Part shown: positions 1-6,572 of the stretch, piece by piece
Layout of the letters: every line of letters starts with the position of its first letter
Numbering within the stretch: position 1 is the stretch's first letter
Assembly: GCA_937880835.1 (NCBI GenBank)
Contig: CALGRN010000120.1
Span: 1-10,555 of the forward strand
Reading direction: 5' to 3'
DNA: 10,555 bases
DNA from: an uncultured Prevotella sp.
GTDB taxonomy: Bacteria; Bacteroidota; Bacteroidia; Bacteroidales; Bacteroidaceae
Notes under the pieces: generated by a model
What the model saw: the letters and a program-made list of their open reading frames with translations, nothing else
The model's database searches: none
Told to the model about the DNA's origin: nothing
Translations under genes and position numbers: made by a program

Positions 1-2
1 GT

Positions 3-98
3 GATAATAAAGTTCCCGACACTAGACCTACTGCTAACGTAAGGGACTATGGACAAGTTGGGGAAAGTTTTGGAGTTTTAATTGATAATAAAAAATAA
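3..98 (+). CDS. 3' end of an unrecognised protein (partial)
   Basis: An open frame enters from the left edge and runs 31 codons to a TAA at 96-98, ending in the residues GVLIDNKK. The other two plus frames stop almost at once. A long hairpin starts at the stop codon, as expected at the end of a real gene. The fragment is too short to assign a family, and no domain or motif is recognisable. It converges on the minus-strand blaR1-like gene. It could be chance open frame, so confidence is modest. Confidence 0.4.
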   Translation, partial: DNKVPDTRPTANVRDYGQVGESFGVLIDNKK

Positions 99-142
99 AG
101 CGCAGGAAAAAGTATGAAAACAATACTTATGTTCCTGCGCTT
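98..142. terminator. Long imperfect hairpin between convergent genes
   Basis: Outer arms AAGCGCAGGAA (98-108) and TTCCTGCGCTT (132-142) pair perfectly over 11 bp, and inner arms AAGTAT (110-115) and ATACTT (123-128) extend the stem. On the minus strand the hairpin is followed by a T-rich run (TATTTTTTATT), so it could end transcripts from the blaR1-like gene. On the plus strand it directly follows the partial gene but has no clear T-run. A bidirectional terminator is inferred. The remaining bases to 233 show nothing else. Confidence 0.65.
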
Positions 143-233
143 AAATAATTGTCTGCTTTTACATCAAAGACATTATTTTAATCTGTTTTTATTCTTTCGA
201 TGTGAAAGTTTCCTTATTTCAACATTGCTAATG

Positions 234-1601
234 TCAATGAACCGATTCATTATCGTTATCGTTCAGCTTGAATGATATAGGCAAAGTATATTTAACTCTC
301 ACTGGTTTTCCCTTATTTATTCCGGGATTCCATTTTGGCATGGCATTGATAACGCGCAATGCTTCTGCGTCAAGTTCAGGATCAGCAGAACGCACCACTT
401 CGGCTTCTACTACCGAACCGTCTTTCTCTATTACAAAAGCAACGAACACTTTGCCCTGCACTTTGTTCTTAAAAGCATTATCAGGATATTTCATGTTGAG
501 TGCCAAGAACTGATTTAAACCTTGATAACCACCTACAAAAGACGGCATCTTATCTACAACTGCATACGCATTCCCATCGGAGGAGGCATTATCTGACACA
601 ACAGTATCTGCCTTAGCTGTCGTAGAATAATTGTCAATCTCCGCCGAAGGTGTCATTGCTACATCCTTGTTTATTTGCGGCATTGTCAATGTTACATTTC
701 CTACTGCGTCCGAAATAAATTCAGGCAAACCGGCTGCATGCACATTATTACCTATATTAACGGCAATCGACAGCAGCATTGCAAGCGGAATAAAAAGCAA
801 GTATTTAGCTTTCTGCATTCTGTTAGTTCTCTTTCTGTTCATCATTTTGATTCTCAATTTAAGGGGTAATACATTAAAATTATTTGATATTGTAGCTACA
901 TTCTTATTATAAGACAATCTTAACAAGTGATATTGATATGTTTTTCGGTCGTTACCGTATTTCAACACGCGTTCATCGGCAAGGTATTCGAGATTTACCC
1001 GCACTTCTCTTTTCATCAGCCATGCAAACGGATTGAACCAAAGAAACACGGTAAAGAGTTCTGCAACAATTACATCAGCGGAGTGATATTGCTCCACATG
1101 TGTCCGCTCATGTATCATGATCTCATCCAACTGTTCCGCCGTATGCGAGCTCTTATTTACAAATATCCATCCGAAAAAAGAGAAAGGAGACTCATTCTCT
1201 GCTATTCTGTGAACTGTAATACCGCAAACTTGTTCTTTATCGGTATTAAAGGCGAGGCGGAAAATCATTATCATCTGAAACAGAAACCGAACAAGAAACA
1301 GTCCTGCTCCAACCATATAAACAATCGAAAATATCTCTGCAAACGACCAAGAAGATATGGAAGGGCTTGCAACAAACTCGTTCAACAAGGTTGCATCATA
1401 AACTGTGCGGATATCGGAAAAAGAAAACTGCTTCTCAACCCACCACGCAATATCCGCCAACGGCAATATTGCAGAAATGAAGAAAAAGCCTATCAGCATT
1501 GCCCTTCGCAAACCGAAGAAAGTGTCGCGGACAAAAAACAGGCGATAGAATAAATACAATATCGCCAAGATGAAATTGACTTTAAACAGATAAACGTCCA
1601 T
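234..1601 (-). CDS. BlaR1-like M56 family metallopeptidase with C-terminal TonB domain
   Basis: This is a 455-residue membrane protein. Hydrophobic segments near residues 5-23, 33-53, 89-116, 173-195 and 267-284 flank a cytoplasmic zincin region. The zinc motif HERTH lies at 164-168, followed by the M56-type NLEYLAD at 203-209. After the last membrane segment comes a low-complexity linker, then a TonB C-terminal-type domain at about 352-447 (YPDNAFKNKVQGKVFVAFVI, then MPKWNPG and PISFKL). In staphylococcal BlaR1/MecR1 a signal activates the M56 protease and BlaI is inactivated; that family ends in a penicillin-binding sensor, which is absent here. The M56-TonB arrangement is common in Bacteroidota, where the signal is mostly unknown. 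It lies 50 nt downstream of blaI on the same strand, so co-transcription is likely. No Shine-Dalgarno precedes the ATG, as is usual in this phylum. Family is secure; the beta-lactam link is not. Confidence 0.93.
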   Translation of the reverse strand: MDVYLFKVNFILAILYLFYRLFFVRDTFFGLRRAMLIGFFFISAILPLADIAWWVEKQFSFSDIRTVYDATLLNEFVASPSISSWSFAEIFSIVYMVGAGLFLVRFLFQMIMIFRLAFNTDKEQVCGITVHRIAENESPFSFFGWIFVNKSSHTAEQLDEIMIHERTHVEQYHSADVIVAELFTVFLWFNPFAWLMKREVRVNLEYLADERVLKYGNDRKTYQYHLLRLSYNKNVATISNNFNVLPLKLRIKMMNRKRTNRMQKAKYLLFIPLAMLLSIAVNIGNNVHAAGLPEFISDAVGNVTLTMPQINKDVAMTPSAEIDNYSTTAKADTVVSDNASSDGNAYAVVDKMPSFVGGYQGLNQFLALNMKYPDNAFKNKVQGKVFVAFVIEKDGSVVEAEVVRSADPELDAEALRVINAMPKWNPGINKGKPVRVKYTLPISFKLNDNDNESVH

Positions 1602-1651
1602 CGCTGATATTTTAAATTATTTATAATTCCTTTTCCACTAACTCATATTTA

Positions 1652-2011
1652 CTATTCTCTGCCTTCAATCTCGTTAATGATATCTTTAAGTTCTTCTGAC
1701 GAAATTTTCTGTTCTTTGGCGAAAAACGAAACCATTTCCTTGAAAGAATTTTTGAAATAGTCATGTACGAAACCACTCATGAACAAACGTTTGTATTCGC
1801 TTTCGTTTATAATGGGAGAATATTTATAACTATTCCCCACCCTTTCCGATTTCACATAACGTTTGCGTTGCAGATTTTTCACAACCGATGCAATGGTCGT
1901 ATATGGAGGTTTGGGTTCTGGAAATCTTTCCTGAATATCCTTGACATTGCAATTTTCCAACTGCCACACATATATCATCGTTTCTTCTTCTTGCTTTGTT
2001 AGTTTCTCCAT
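1652..2011 (-). CDS. blaI: BlaI/MecI/CopY family transcriptional repressor
   Basis: At 119 residues this is the normal length for the family. The N-terminal two-thirds is the winged-helix DNA-binding domain: LTKQEEETMIYVWQ opens helix 1, the recognition region includes PPYTTIASVVKNLQRKRYV (about 35-53), and the wing follows with VGNSYKYSP. The C-terminal third (from about residue 73) is the dimerisation helix region, where family members are cleaved or destabilised on induction. It precedes the M56 gene, the standard blaI-blaR order. A perfect palindrome in its own promoter (2050-2064) suggests it represses itself and the M56 gene. The target genes beyond this pair cannot be told from the window. 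The start is supported by the promoter about 30 nt upstream. Confidence 0.93.
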   Translation of the reverse strand: MEKLTKQEEETMIYVWQLENCNVKDIQERFPEPKPPYTTIASVVKNLQRKRYVKSERVGNSYKYSPIINESEYKRLFMSGFVHDYFKNSFKEMVSFFAKEQKISSEELKDIINEIEGRE

Positions 2012-2043
2012 AATTATATAAATGCTTTTAATTAATTATATCG

Positions 2044-2075
2044 CAAATCTACGAAACTTTCGTAATTACACCAAA
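2044..2075 (-). promoter_or_regulatory. Bacteroidales-type promoter for blaI-blaR1
   Basis: On the minus strand, TTTG (complement of 2072-2075) is followed after exactly 20 nt by TAGATTTG (complement of 2044-2051). This matches the Bacteroides consensus of -33 TTTG and -7 TAnnTTTG. Transcription would start near 2036, giving a 5' leader of about 25 nt before the blaI ATG. Confidence 0.8.
2050..2064. promoter_or_regulatory. Putative BlaI operator, perfect 7-1-7 palindrome
   Basis: TACGAAA, one central base, then TTTCGTA form a perfect inverted repeat. It fills the spacer of the blaI promoter and shares its last two bases with the -7 element, so a bound dimer would block RNA polymerase. The position next to a BlaI-family gene makes autoregulation the natural inference. 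The sequence differs from the TACA/TGTA-type staphylococcal operator. Confidence 0.7.
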
Positions 2076-2142
2076 TTCAAAGGGTTAAATAACTTTAATA
2101 AGCTCGTTTTTCATTTGTTAATCATTTATTTCAGAACATAAT

Positions 2143-2176
2143 AAAGGGCTTTATACATTATTATATAAAGCCCTTT
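2143..2176 (-). terminator. Hairpin downstream of the DUF4369 lipoprotein gene
   Basis: Arms 2143-2155 (AAAGGGCTTTATA) and 2164-2176 pair perfectly over 13 bp around an 8-nt loop. It lies 30 nt beyond the stop of the minus-strand lipoprotein gene and before the blaI promoter, so it most likely ends that transcript. The longer T-run (five T) is on the plus strand; only CCCTTTATTAT follows on the minus strand, so it may act in both directions. Confidence 0.75.
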
Positions 2177-2207
2177 TTATCATTAGAAATAAAAATTGAG
2201 ACGTCTT

Positions 2208-3377
2208 TTAAAGAAGTTTCTTTATCTCTGCTTCAAGGTTTTGTATCTGCGAGTCGCGCTTAACTATCGAGTTTGTCTTGTCTATTATGAAGAAAGCAGG
2301 CAACTGTCTGATATTAAAAGTTGCCATATAGCGTGACTTTAAGCTTTCTTCGTCTCTCACATTTATCCACGGAAGAGCCTCAGTCTGCATCTTCCAGAAG
2401 TGCTCATCTGCATCTAATGACACTTGATATATCTCAAACCCAAGTCTATGATATTTATTATACAAATCTCGCATGCGCATAATTCGTTCCGTGCTGCCTT
2501 CCTGTGAGAATACATGGAAATCCAACAGAACTACTTTTCCTTTCAAATCGGTTATATGGCGCAATCTTCCTTTATTGTCATACAATGGAATGTCTATTAT
2601 ACCGGTTTCCGATACACTGCCCGCTTCAAGTTCTATTTCGCGGTTTTGATTTTCAACTATACGTATATTCCTCATTCCCTCAATGGCTATGTTATGCAGA
2701 TTTTTACCTCTTAATGCATCAGGATAATATACATCCCAACTTGTGGCAACTGCTGCAAAAGCCTTTATATCGTCCCTACTCTCGCGAGGATTGAATATAA
2801 GACGGTTGCCAATGGCTTGAAACAACGCGAAATATGAATACGCTTTCATTGGTTGCTTGTAGATATAGTTCATCTTCACGTTATTCTTATAATCGTTCAT
2901 CAGACGCGCAATGCTGTCTTCTGCCACTTCGTCTTTTATCTCTCGGTTGTTTAGTATGCTCATTATGCGGTTCTGCAAGTCTATTTGCATAATTGAGAGT
3001 TCCTTTATTTTAGAGCAGTTTTCAGAACCTTCTATGTTATATTTTACAGCCATTGTGGGATACGATGCATTGACCGACACCGTTTCTGTGGAGTCTATGG
3101 ATATGTTTATTATCTGTCCTGCAATACGCAAGCGATAAAATTCCGGTGCATCGGGAGCATTACCGACGAAAGAGAAACTTCCGTTTTCGTCAAGTTTTGC
3201 AGAGTCTATGGCTATCGGTCCGTCAAGACTTATGTTTTCAAGATAAAGCATCGAATCTTTCGCCTCTGTTATATTTCCTTTTATATTGAATTTCTTACCA
3301 CTGCATGATGATATTGCAATGGTTGCCGCGAATACAAATGTAAGCGACAAAAAATAAGATATAGTCCTTTTCATCAT
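2208..3377 (-). CDS. DUF4369 / thioredoxin-like lipoprotein lacking the CxxC active site
   Basis: This 389-residue protein starts with a lipoprotein signal (hydrophobic core about 7-22, lipobox ISSC with Cys25), so it should be anchored in an envelope membrane. Residues about 29-105 match the DUF4369 beta domain of Bacteroidota (FNIKGNI, SMLYLEN, DENGSFSF). A helical middle leads to a TlpA/AhpC-like thioredoxin fold from about 262 to the end: GKVVLLDF at 280-287, FEIYQVSLD at 314-322, the cis-proline loop RQLPAFFIID at 357-366. Where TlpA proteins carry WCxxC, this one reads FSQEGS (290-295); the only cysteines are Cys25 and Cys121. Ordinary thiol-disulfide exchange is therefore unlikely, and a binding or structural role is inferred. 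Two ATGs sit in tandem; the first was chosen without strong evidence. No convincing promoter was found upstream. Confidence 0.88.
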   Translation of the reverse strand: MMKRTISYFLSLTFVFAATIAISSCSGKKFNIKGNITEAKDSMLYLENISLDGPIAIDSAKLDENGSFSFVGNAPDAPEFYRLRIAGQIINISIDSTETVSVNASYPTMAVKYNIEGSENCSKIKELSIMQIDLQNRIMSILNNREIKDEVAEDSIARLMNDYKNNVKMNYIYKQPMKAYSYFALFQAIGNRLIFNPRESRDDIKAFAAVATSWDVYYPDALRGKNLHNIAIEGMRNIRIVENQNREIELEAGSVSETGIIDIPLYDNKGRLRHITDLKGKVVLLDFHVFSQEGSTERIMRMRDLYNKYHRLGFEIYQVSLDADEHFWKMQTEALPWINVRDEESLKSRYMATFNIRQLPAFFIIDKTNSIVKRDSQIQNLEAEIKKLL

Positions 3378-3762
3378 ATCGTAAGTTTATGCAGTTTCGG
3401 CAAAATCATATTCCTACATATCTATATGAGCTGTCGGACATGAATTACTTGATACTGACATTATTGCCGTTTGATTATTTATTTAAATATTAATATGTGC
3501 ATAGCTGCATACATTTACTTCTTCCCGAACATAAACGGAATATCTGCAAAGTAATGGCAAAACACATTATCTGATTGCAAAATTAAGGCAATTCATGTTA
3601 ATTACAAAATATTCATACGTTTTTTTGCTCTCGGATTATGCATGAAAGCAAAGAAACACAACAAGCGCGTAAGCAAATGTTTACTTACGCGCTGTCATTA
3701 TGTTATGCTCATATTGAGTCATCAATATTTCTGATACAGATGACAAAAAACATTTAAAAATA
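3378..3762. other. 385-bp intergenic stretch without a gene
   Basis: The stretch is AT-rich with stops in all frames. It contains the hairpin at 3664-3693. I looked for a Bacteroidales promoter for the lipoprotein gene on the minus strand and found only a weak near-match (TGATTTTG about 30 nt upstream of the start) with no TTTG at the right spacing. Nothing else is supported. Confidence 0.6.
3664..3693 (-). terminator. GC-rich hairpin downstream of the acetyltransferase gene
   Basis: Arms AGCGCGTAAG (3664-3673) and CTTACGCGCT (3684-3693) pair perfectly over 10 bp with a 10-nt loop. It lies about 70 nt past the stop of the minus-strand GNAT gene. On the minus strand a T-rich but broken run (TGTTGTGTTTCTTTG) follows. 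Its make-up, a GC-rich stem without a pure T-run, resembles the hairpin at 98-142. Confidence 0.65.
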
Positions 3763-4083
3763 TCACAAACGACATGATTCGCCCATATCCTCTTCATCAA
3801 GTTCTACAACCATATCAGCGAGTTCGGGATGCTTGCTCATGTATGCTCTTACGAAAGAACATATCGGTTTTATTTTCAAACCATTTTCTTGCGCATATTC
3901 TATGCCTGCGGCAACAAGCTGCCTTCCTACTCCCTTACCTTCATGTCCGCTGAACGTACGTGTATGATTTATTACTATCATCTTGTCGCCCTCATATTCG
4001 TATGTCATCTCACCGGTCTTAACGTCTCCTTCGAATGCCTCGAATATTCCTCTTTCTCCTTTATTTTCGTGTCTTATTTCCAT
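3763..4083 (-). CDS. Small GNAT acetyltransferase, YjdJ/GTN1-like (PF14542 type)
   Basis: From the ATG at 4083 the protein has 106 residues, close to the usual 90-100 of this short acetyltransferase family. The acetyl-CoA region is clear: INHTRTFSGHEGKGVGRQLV (38-57, with the GKGVG pyrophosphate loop), then the helix to GLKIKPICSFVRAYMSKHPE (68-87), which is the family's second signature. Substrate is unknown; family members are small, soluble and poorly characterised. An upstream in-frame ATG at 4164 would add 27 hydrophobic residues. I reject it because a strong promoter (4114-4145) lies inside that extension, so the transcript would begin downstream of it. The acidic tail (ELDEEDMGE) is unremarkable. 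It is divergent from ftsE. Confidence 0.88.
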   Translation of the reverse strand: MEIRHENKGERGIFEAFEGDVKTGEMTYEYEGDKMIVINHTRTFSGHEGKGVGRQLVAAGIEYAQENGLKIKPICSFVRAYMSKHPELADMVVELDEEDMGESCRL

Positions 4084-4113
4084 AATTCTGTTTTTTAATA
4101 ATTCAATTACATG

Positions 4114-4145
4114 CAAAGATAATAAAATAATATGAGTTATACAAA
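4114..4145 (-). promoter_or_regulatory. Bacteroidales-type promoter for the GNAT gene
   Basis: On the minus strand, TTTG (complement of 4142-4145), 20 nt, then TATCTTTG (complement of 4114-4121) match the -33/-7 consensus of Bacteroidales exactly. Transcription would begin near 4106, about 23 nt before the ATG at 4083. This fixes the gene start. Confidence 0.8.
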
Positions 4146-4183
4146 ATACAAACTTGTATATCAACGTTTTACGAACGACATTT

Positions 4184-4271
4184 CAAAAGCTATCCTTTTA
4201 GAGCTCAAAAGCTATTGTTTTGCATTGCAAAACAATAGCTTTTACAAAACAAAACAATAACTTTTAAATTG
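4184..4271. repeat. Four tandem 22-bp units with A/T tracts every 11 bp, containing a 37-bp palindrome
   Basis: Units start at 4184, 4206, 4228 and 4250. Each reads C-AAAA-N7-TTTT-N6, so four-base A and T tracts alternate every 11 bp over 88 bp. The first two units begin CAAAAGCTAT; the last two begin CAAAACAATA. Units two and three form a near-perfect palindrome: arm AAAAGCTATTGTTTTGC (4207-4223), loop ATT, then the complementary arm at 4227-4243 (17 bp). The pattern does not continue on either side. Phased A-tracts predict intrinsic curvature; the palindrome could also fold in RNA. It sits between divergent promoters. Confidence 0.85.
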
Positions 4272-4403
4272 CTAAAATAATACAAGCATAAGCAAAGATG
4301 TATTTTACAATAAGAAAACAACTGTGTAATCGCATGAAATCATACTGTTAAACAGGCTTCTATAACTTGCTTTTCTACAATATACAAGTTTTAATCATTA
4401 TTG

Positions 4404-4435
4404 TCTGTTAATGTGAAAGATATTTTGTATTTTTG
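4404..4435 (+). promoter_or_regulatory. Bacteroidales-type promoter for the ftsE-lysC operon
   Basis: TCTG (4404-4407, three of four bases of TTTG), then 20 nt, then TATTTTTG (4428-4435, a full match to TAnnTTTG). Transcription would begin around 4443, about 27 nt before the ATG at 4470. The weak -33 element lowers confidence slightly. Confidence 0.7.
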
Positions 4436-4469
4436 CAAATTGAAGTATCAAAATCATAAAAACAAAGAT

Positions 4470-5180
4470 ATGCTGGTAGATTATAAGAATGTAAAAATAT
4501 ATCAAGGAGACGAATGTGTGCTTGAAAACGTGAATTTCCATGCGGAAGAAAGTGAATTTGTATATATAATAGGAAAAGTGGGTTCAGGCAAAAGTTCGTT
4601 GCTGAAAACAATATACTGCGAGCTGGATTTATGCGAAAGCGAGTCTGCGGAAGTGTTAGGACGCGATATAATAAATATAAAGAGAAAAGAAGTTCCTGCA
4701 CTTCGCAAGGAAATGGGCATAATATTTCAAGATTTCCAATTGCTTCATGACAAGAGCGTATATAATAATCTTTATTTCGTTTTGCGTGCTACCGGTTGGA
4801 AAGACAAAAACAAAATAAATGAAAGAATAAACGAGGTGCTCAATGAAGTGGGGATGATTGACAAAGAACAGAAGATGCCTCACGAGCTTTCAGGAGGTGA
4901 ACAGCAACGCATAGCGATAGCAAGAGCCATTCTGAACGAGCCTAAACTTATAGTTGCAGACGAACCTACGGGCAACCTCGACGCTGAAACGGCAAGCAAT
5001 ATAATTAGTCTGCTTAGGCAGATAAGTCAGACAGGAACTGCTGTAATTATGACAACTCACAACATTCCGATGCTTGACAAATATCCGGGAATAGTATATC
5101 GTTGTCACGAAGGTACGATAAAAGACGTTACAAGCGAATATAACAAGATAGATCTCACAGAAGACGGCGAAGAAAACTAA
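4470..5180 (+). CDS. ftsE: FtsE-like ABC transporter ATP-binding protein
   Basis: From the ATG at 4470 the protein has 236 residues, typical of FtsE/LolD-type ATPases. All nucleotide-binding elements are intact: Walker A GKVGSGKS (35-42), Q-loop FQDFQLL with Gln87, signature LSGGEQQR (140-147), Walker B LIVADE (160-165), D-loop GNLD, and switch His197 in TTHN. FtsE pairs with the membrane protein FtsX at the division site and drives cell-wall hydrolases. No ftsX is next to it, so LolD-like or another use remains possible. An upstream TTG at 4401 would add 23 residues, but it overlaps the promoter and is rejected. No Shine-Dalgarno is seen. lysC starts 19 nt after its stop, so the two are probably co-transcribed. 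Confidence 0.88.
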   Translation: MLVDYKNVKIYQGDECVLENVNFHAEESEFVYIIGKVGSGKSSLLKTIYCELDLCESESAEVLGRDIINIKRKEVPALRKEMGIIFQDFQLLHDKSVYNNLYFVLRATGWKDKNKINERINEVLNEVGMIDKEQKMPHELSGGEQQRIAIARAILNEPKLIVADEPTGNLDAETASNIISLLRQISQTGTAVIMTTHNIPMLDKYPGIVYRCHEGTIKDVTSEYNKIDLTEDGEEN

Positions 5181-5199
5181 AACATATAAGAAGATTGAT

Positions 5200-6525
5200 A
5201 TGAAGGTAATGAAATTCGGAGGAACATCCGTCGGCTCGCCGGAGAGGATGAAAGATGTGGCTGCACTTATCAACGGAACAGACGACACCAAGTTTGTCAT
5301 ACTTTCAGCGATGAGCGGTACTACCAACAAACTGCTTCAAATATCCGAATGTTTATATAAAAAAAATCCGGAAGAAGCCGAAAGAATAATAGAAGAATTG
5401 GAAAACATCTACATGAAACATATAGAAACTCTTTTCTCAACAAATGAATGGAGAGAAAAAACACGTTTGTTTCTTGTTGATGTTTTTACACTCCTTAAAT
5501 CTTTCACGGATAATCTATTCACAAGTTTTGAAGAAAAAAACATTGTCGCACAAGGAGAAATAATAAGCACGAACTTGTTTTTCAATTACTTGAAAGAACA
5601 AAACATGAATGCCGTATTGCTCAACTCTCTCGATTTTATGCGTACTGACAAGAATGCAGATCCCGATATTGCATTCATAAAAGAGAGACTCCGCGATGTC
5701 ATTTCAGAAAACAAAGGATATAAAATGTATATAACACAAGGCTTTATATGTCGTAATGCTTATGGAGAAACTGATAATCTTCTTCGTGGCGGCTCCGATT
5801 ATACTGCATCGATTATAGGTTCTGTACTTCCTGCGGAAGAGATACAGATATGGACGGACATAGATGGTATGCATAATAACGACCCTCGAATAGTCAAGAA
5901 TACAGAACCGGTAAGACAGCTGAACTTTGAAGAAGCGGCAGAACTTGCATACTTCGGAGCGAAGATATTGCACCCTACATGCATCTTGCCTGCAAAAAAC
6001 GCCGATATTCCGGTGAGATTGAAAAACACAATGAAACCCGAAGCAGAGGGCACTATAATAAATAATGTGGTGGTAAAGGGAAAGATAAAGGCGATAGCAG
6101 CAAAAGACGGAATAACCGCAATAAAGATAAAGTCGAGCAGAATGCTTTTAGCTACCGGATTTCTACATAGAATATTCGAGACATTCGAAAGTTATCAGAC
6201 TTCTGTCGATATGGTTTGTACAAGTGAAGTAAGTGTTTCCGTAAGTATTGAAGACAAGAAATATCTGTCTGAGATAACGGAAGAACTAAGCAAATACGGT
6301 ACGGTTACCATTGATGAAGATATGTGCATAGTATGCGTTGTTGGAGATCTTGACTGGACGAACGTAGGCTTTGAAACCCTTGCAGCAGAAGCAATAAAGG
6401 ATGTTCCCGTTCGTATGATTTCTTATGGAGGAAGCAATCACAATATATCTTTCCTTATAAAAGCGGAAGACAAGGAATGTGCATTGCAGAATTTAAGCAA
6501 TGTTTTCTTCGCAAAGAATAAATAA
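5200..6525 (+). CDS. lysC: Aspartate kinase, monofunctional (LysC type)
   Basis: This enzyme phosphorylates aspartate, the first step to diaminopimelate, lysine, threonine and methionine. At 441 residues it is close to E. coli LysC (449) and has no homoserine dehydrogenase domain. The kinase domain opens with KFGGTSVG (5-12). It holds the RGGSDYTA substrate/ATP region (196-203), WTDIDGMHNNDPR (218-230) and FGAKILHPT (252-260). Two ACT domains follow, from about residue 297. The first contains MLLATGFLHRIF (315-326) and SVDMVCTSEVSVSV (335-348), which resemble the lysine-binding segments of E. coli LysC, so feedback inhibition by lysine is a reasonable inference. It sits in the ftsE operon, 47 nt before the glycosyltransferase. 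Supply of diaminopimelate for peptidoglycan may explain the linkage. Confidence 0.95.
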   Translation: MKVMKFGGTSVGSPERMKDVAALINGTDDTKFVILSAMSGTTNKLLQISECLYKKNPEEAERIIEELENIYMKHIETLFSTNEWREKTRLFLVDVFTLLKSFTDNLFTSFEEKNIVAQGEIISTNLFFNYLKEQNMNAVLLNSLDFMRTDKNADPDIAFIKERLRDVISENKGYKMYITQGFICRNAYGETDNLLRGGSDYTASIIGSVLPAEEIQIWTDIDGMHNNDPRIVKNTEPVRQLNFEEAAELAYFGAKILHPTCILPAKNADIPVRLKNTMKPEAEGTIINNVVVKGKIKAIAAKDGITAIKIKSSRMLLATGFLHRIFETFESYQTSVDMVCTSEVSVSVSIEDKKYLSEITEELSKYGTVTIDEDMCIVCVVGDLDWTNVGFETLAAEAIKDVPVRMISYGGSNHNISFLIKAEDKECALQNLSNVFFAKNK

Positions 6526-6572
6526 AAGTTGATTCAAGCAGTACGTACAAAGAAATTACCGTAAAGAAAACA

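Noticed and set aside
927..1553. Long plus-strand open frame opposite the BlaR1-like gene
   Set aside because: It lies entirely antisense to a well-supported M56/TonB gene, and its translation is rich in Cys, His and Arg with no family resemblance; it is a shadow frame.
234..2011. A beta-lactam resistance locus
   Set aside because: There is no beta-lactamase or penicillin-binding protein gene nearby, and the sensor lacks a penicillin-binding domain. The names BlaI and BlaR1 reflect family only.
3540..3600. Scattered GCAAAA motifs as a further repeat array
   Set aside because: The spacing is irregular and no T-tracts are phased with them; this looks like ordinary AT-rich intergenic sequence.
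4207..4243. Palindrome as an intrinsic terminator or insertion-sequence end
   Set aside because: It lies between divergent promoters, not downstream of a gene. It has no T-run beyond its own arm and no transposase or target duplication. Its fit in a 22-bp tandem array explains it better.
4184..4271. CRISPR array
   Set aside because: The units are 22 bp head to tail without separate unique spacers, and no cas genes are present.
4890..5330. Minus-strand open frame across the ftsE-lysC boundary
   Set aside because: It is antisense to the ABC signature region and the start of aspartate kinase, both clearly coding. No promoter or start context supports it.
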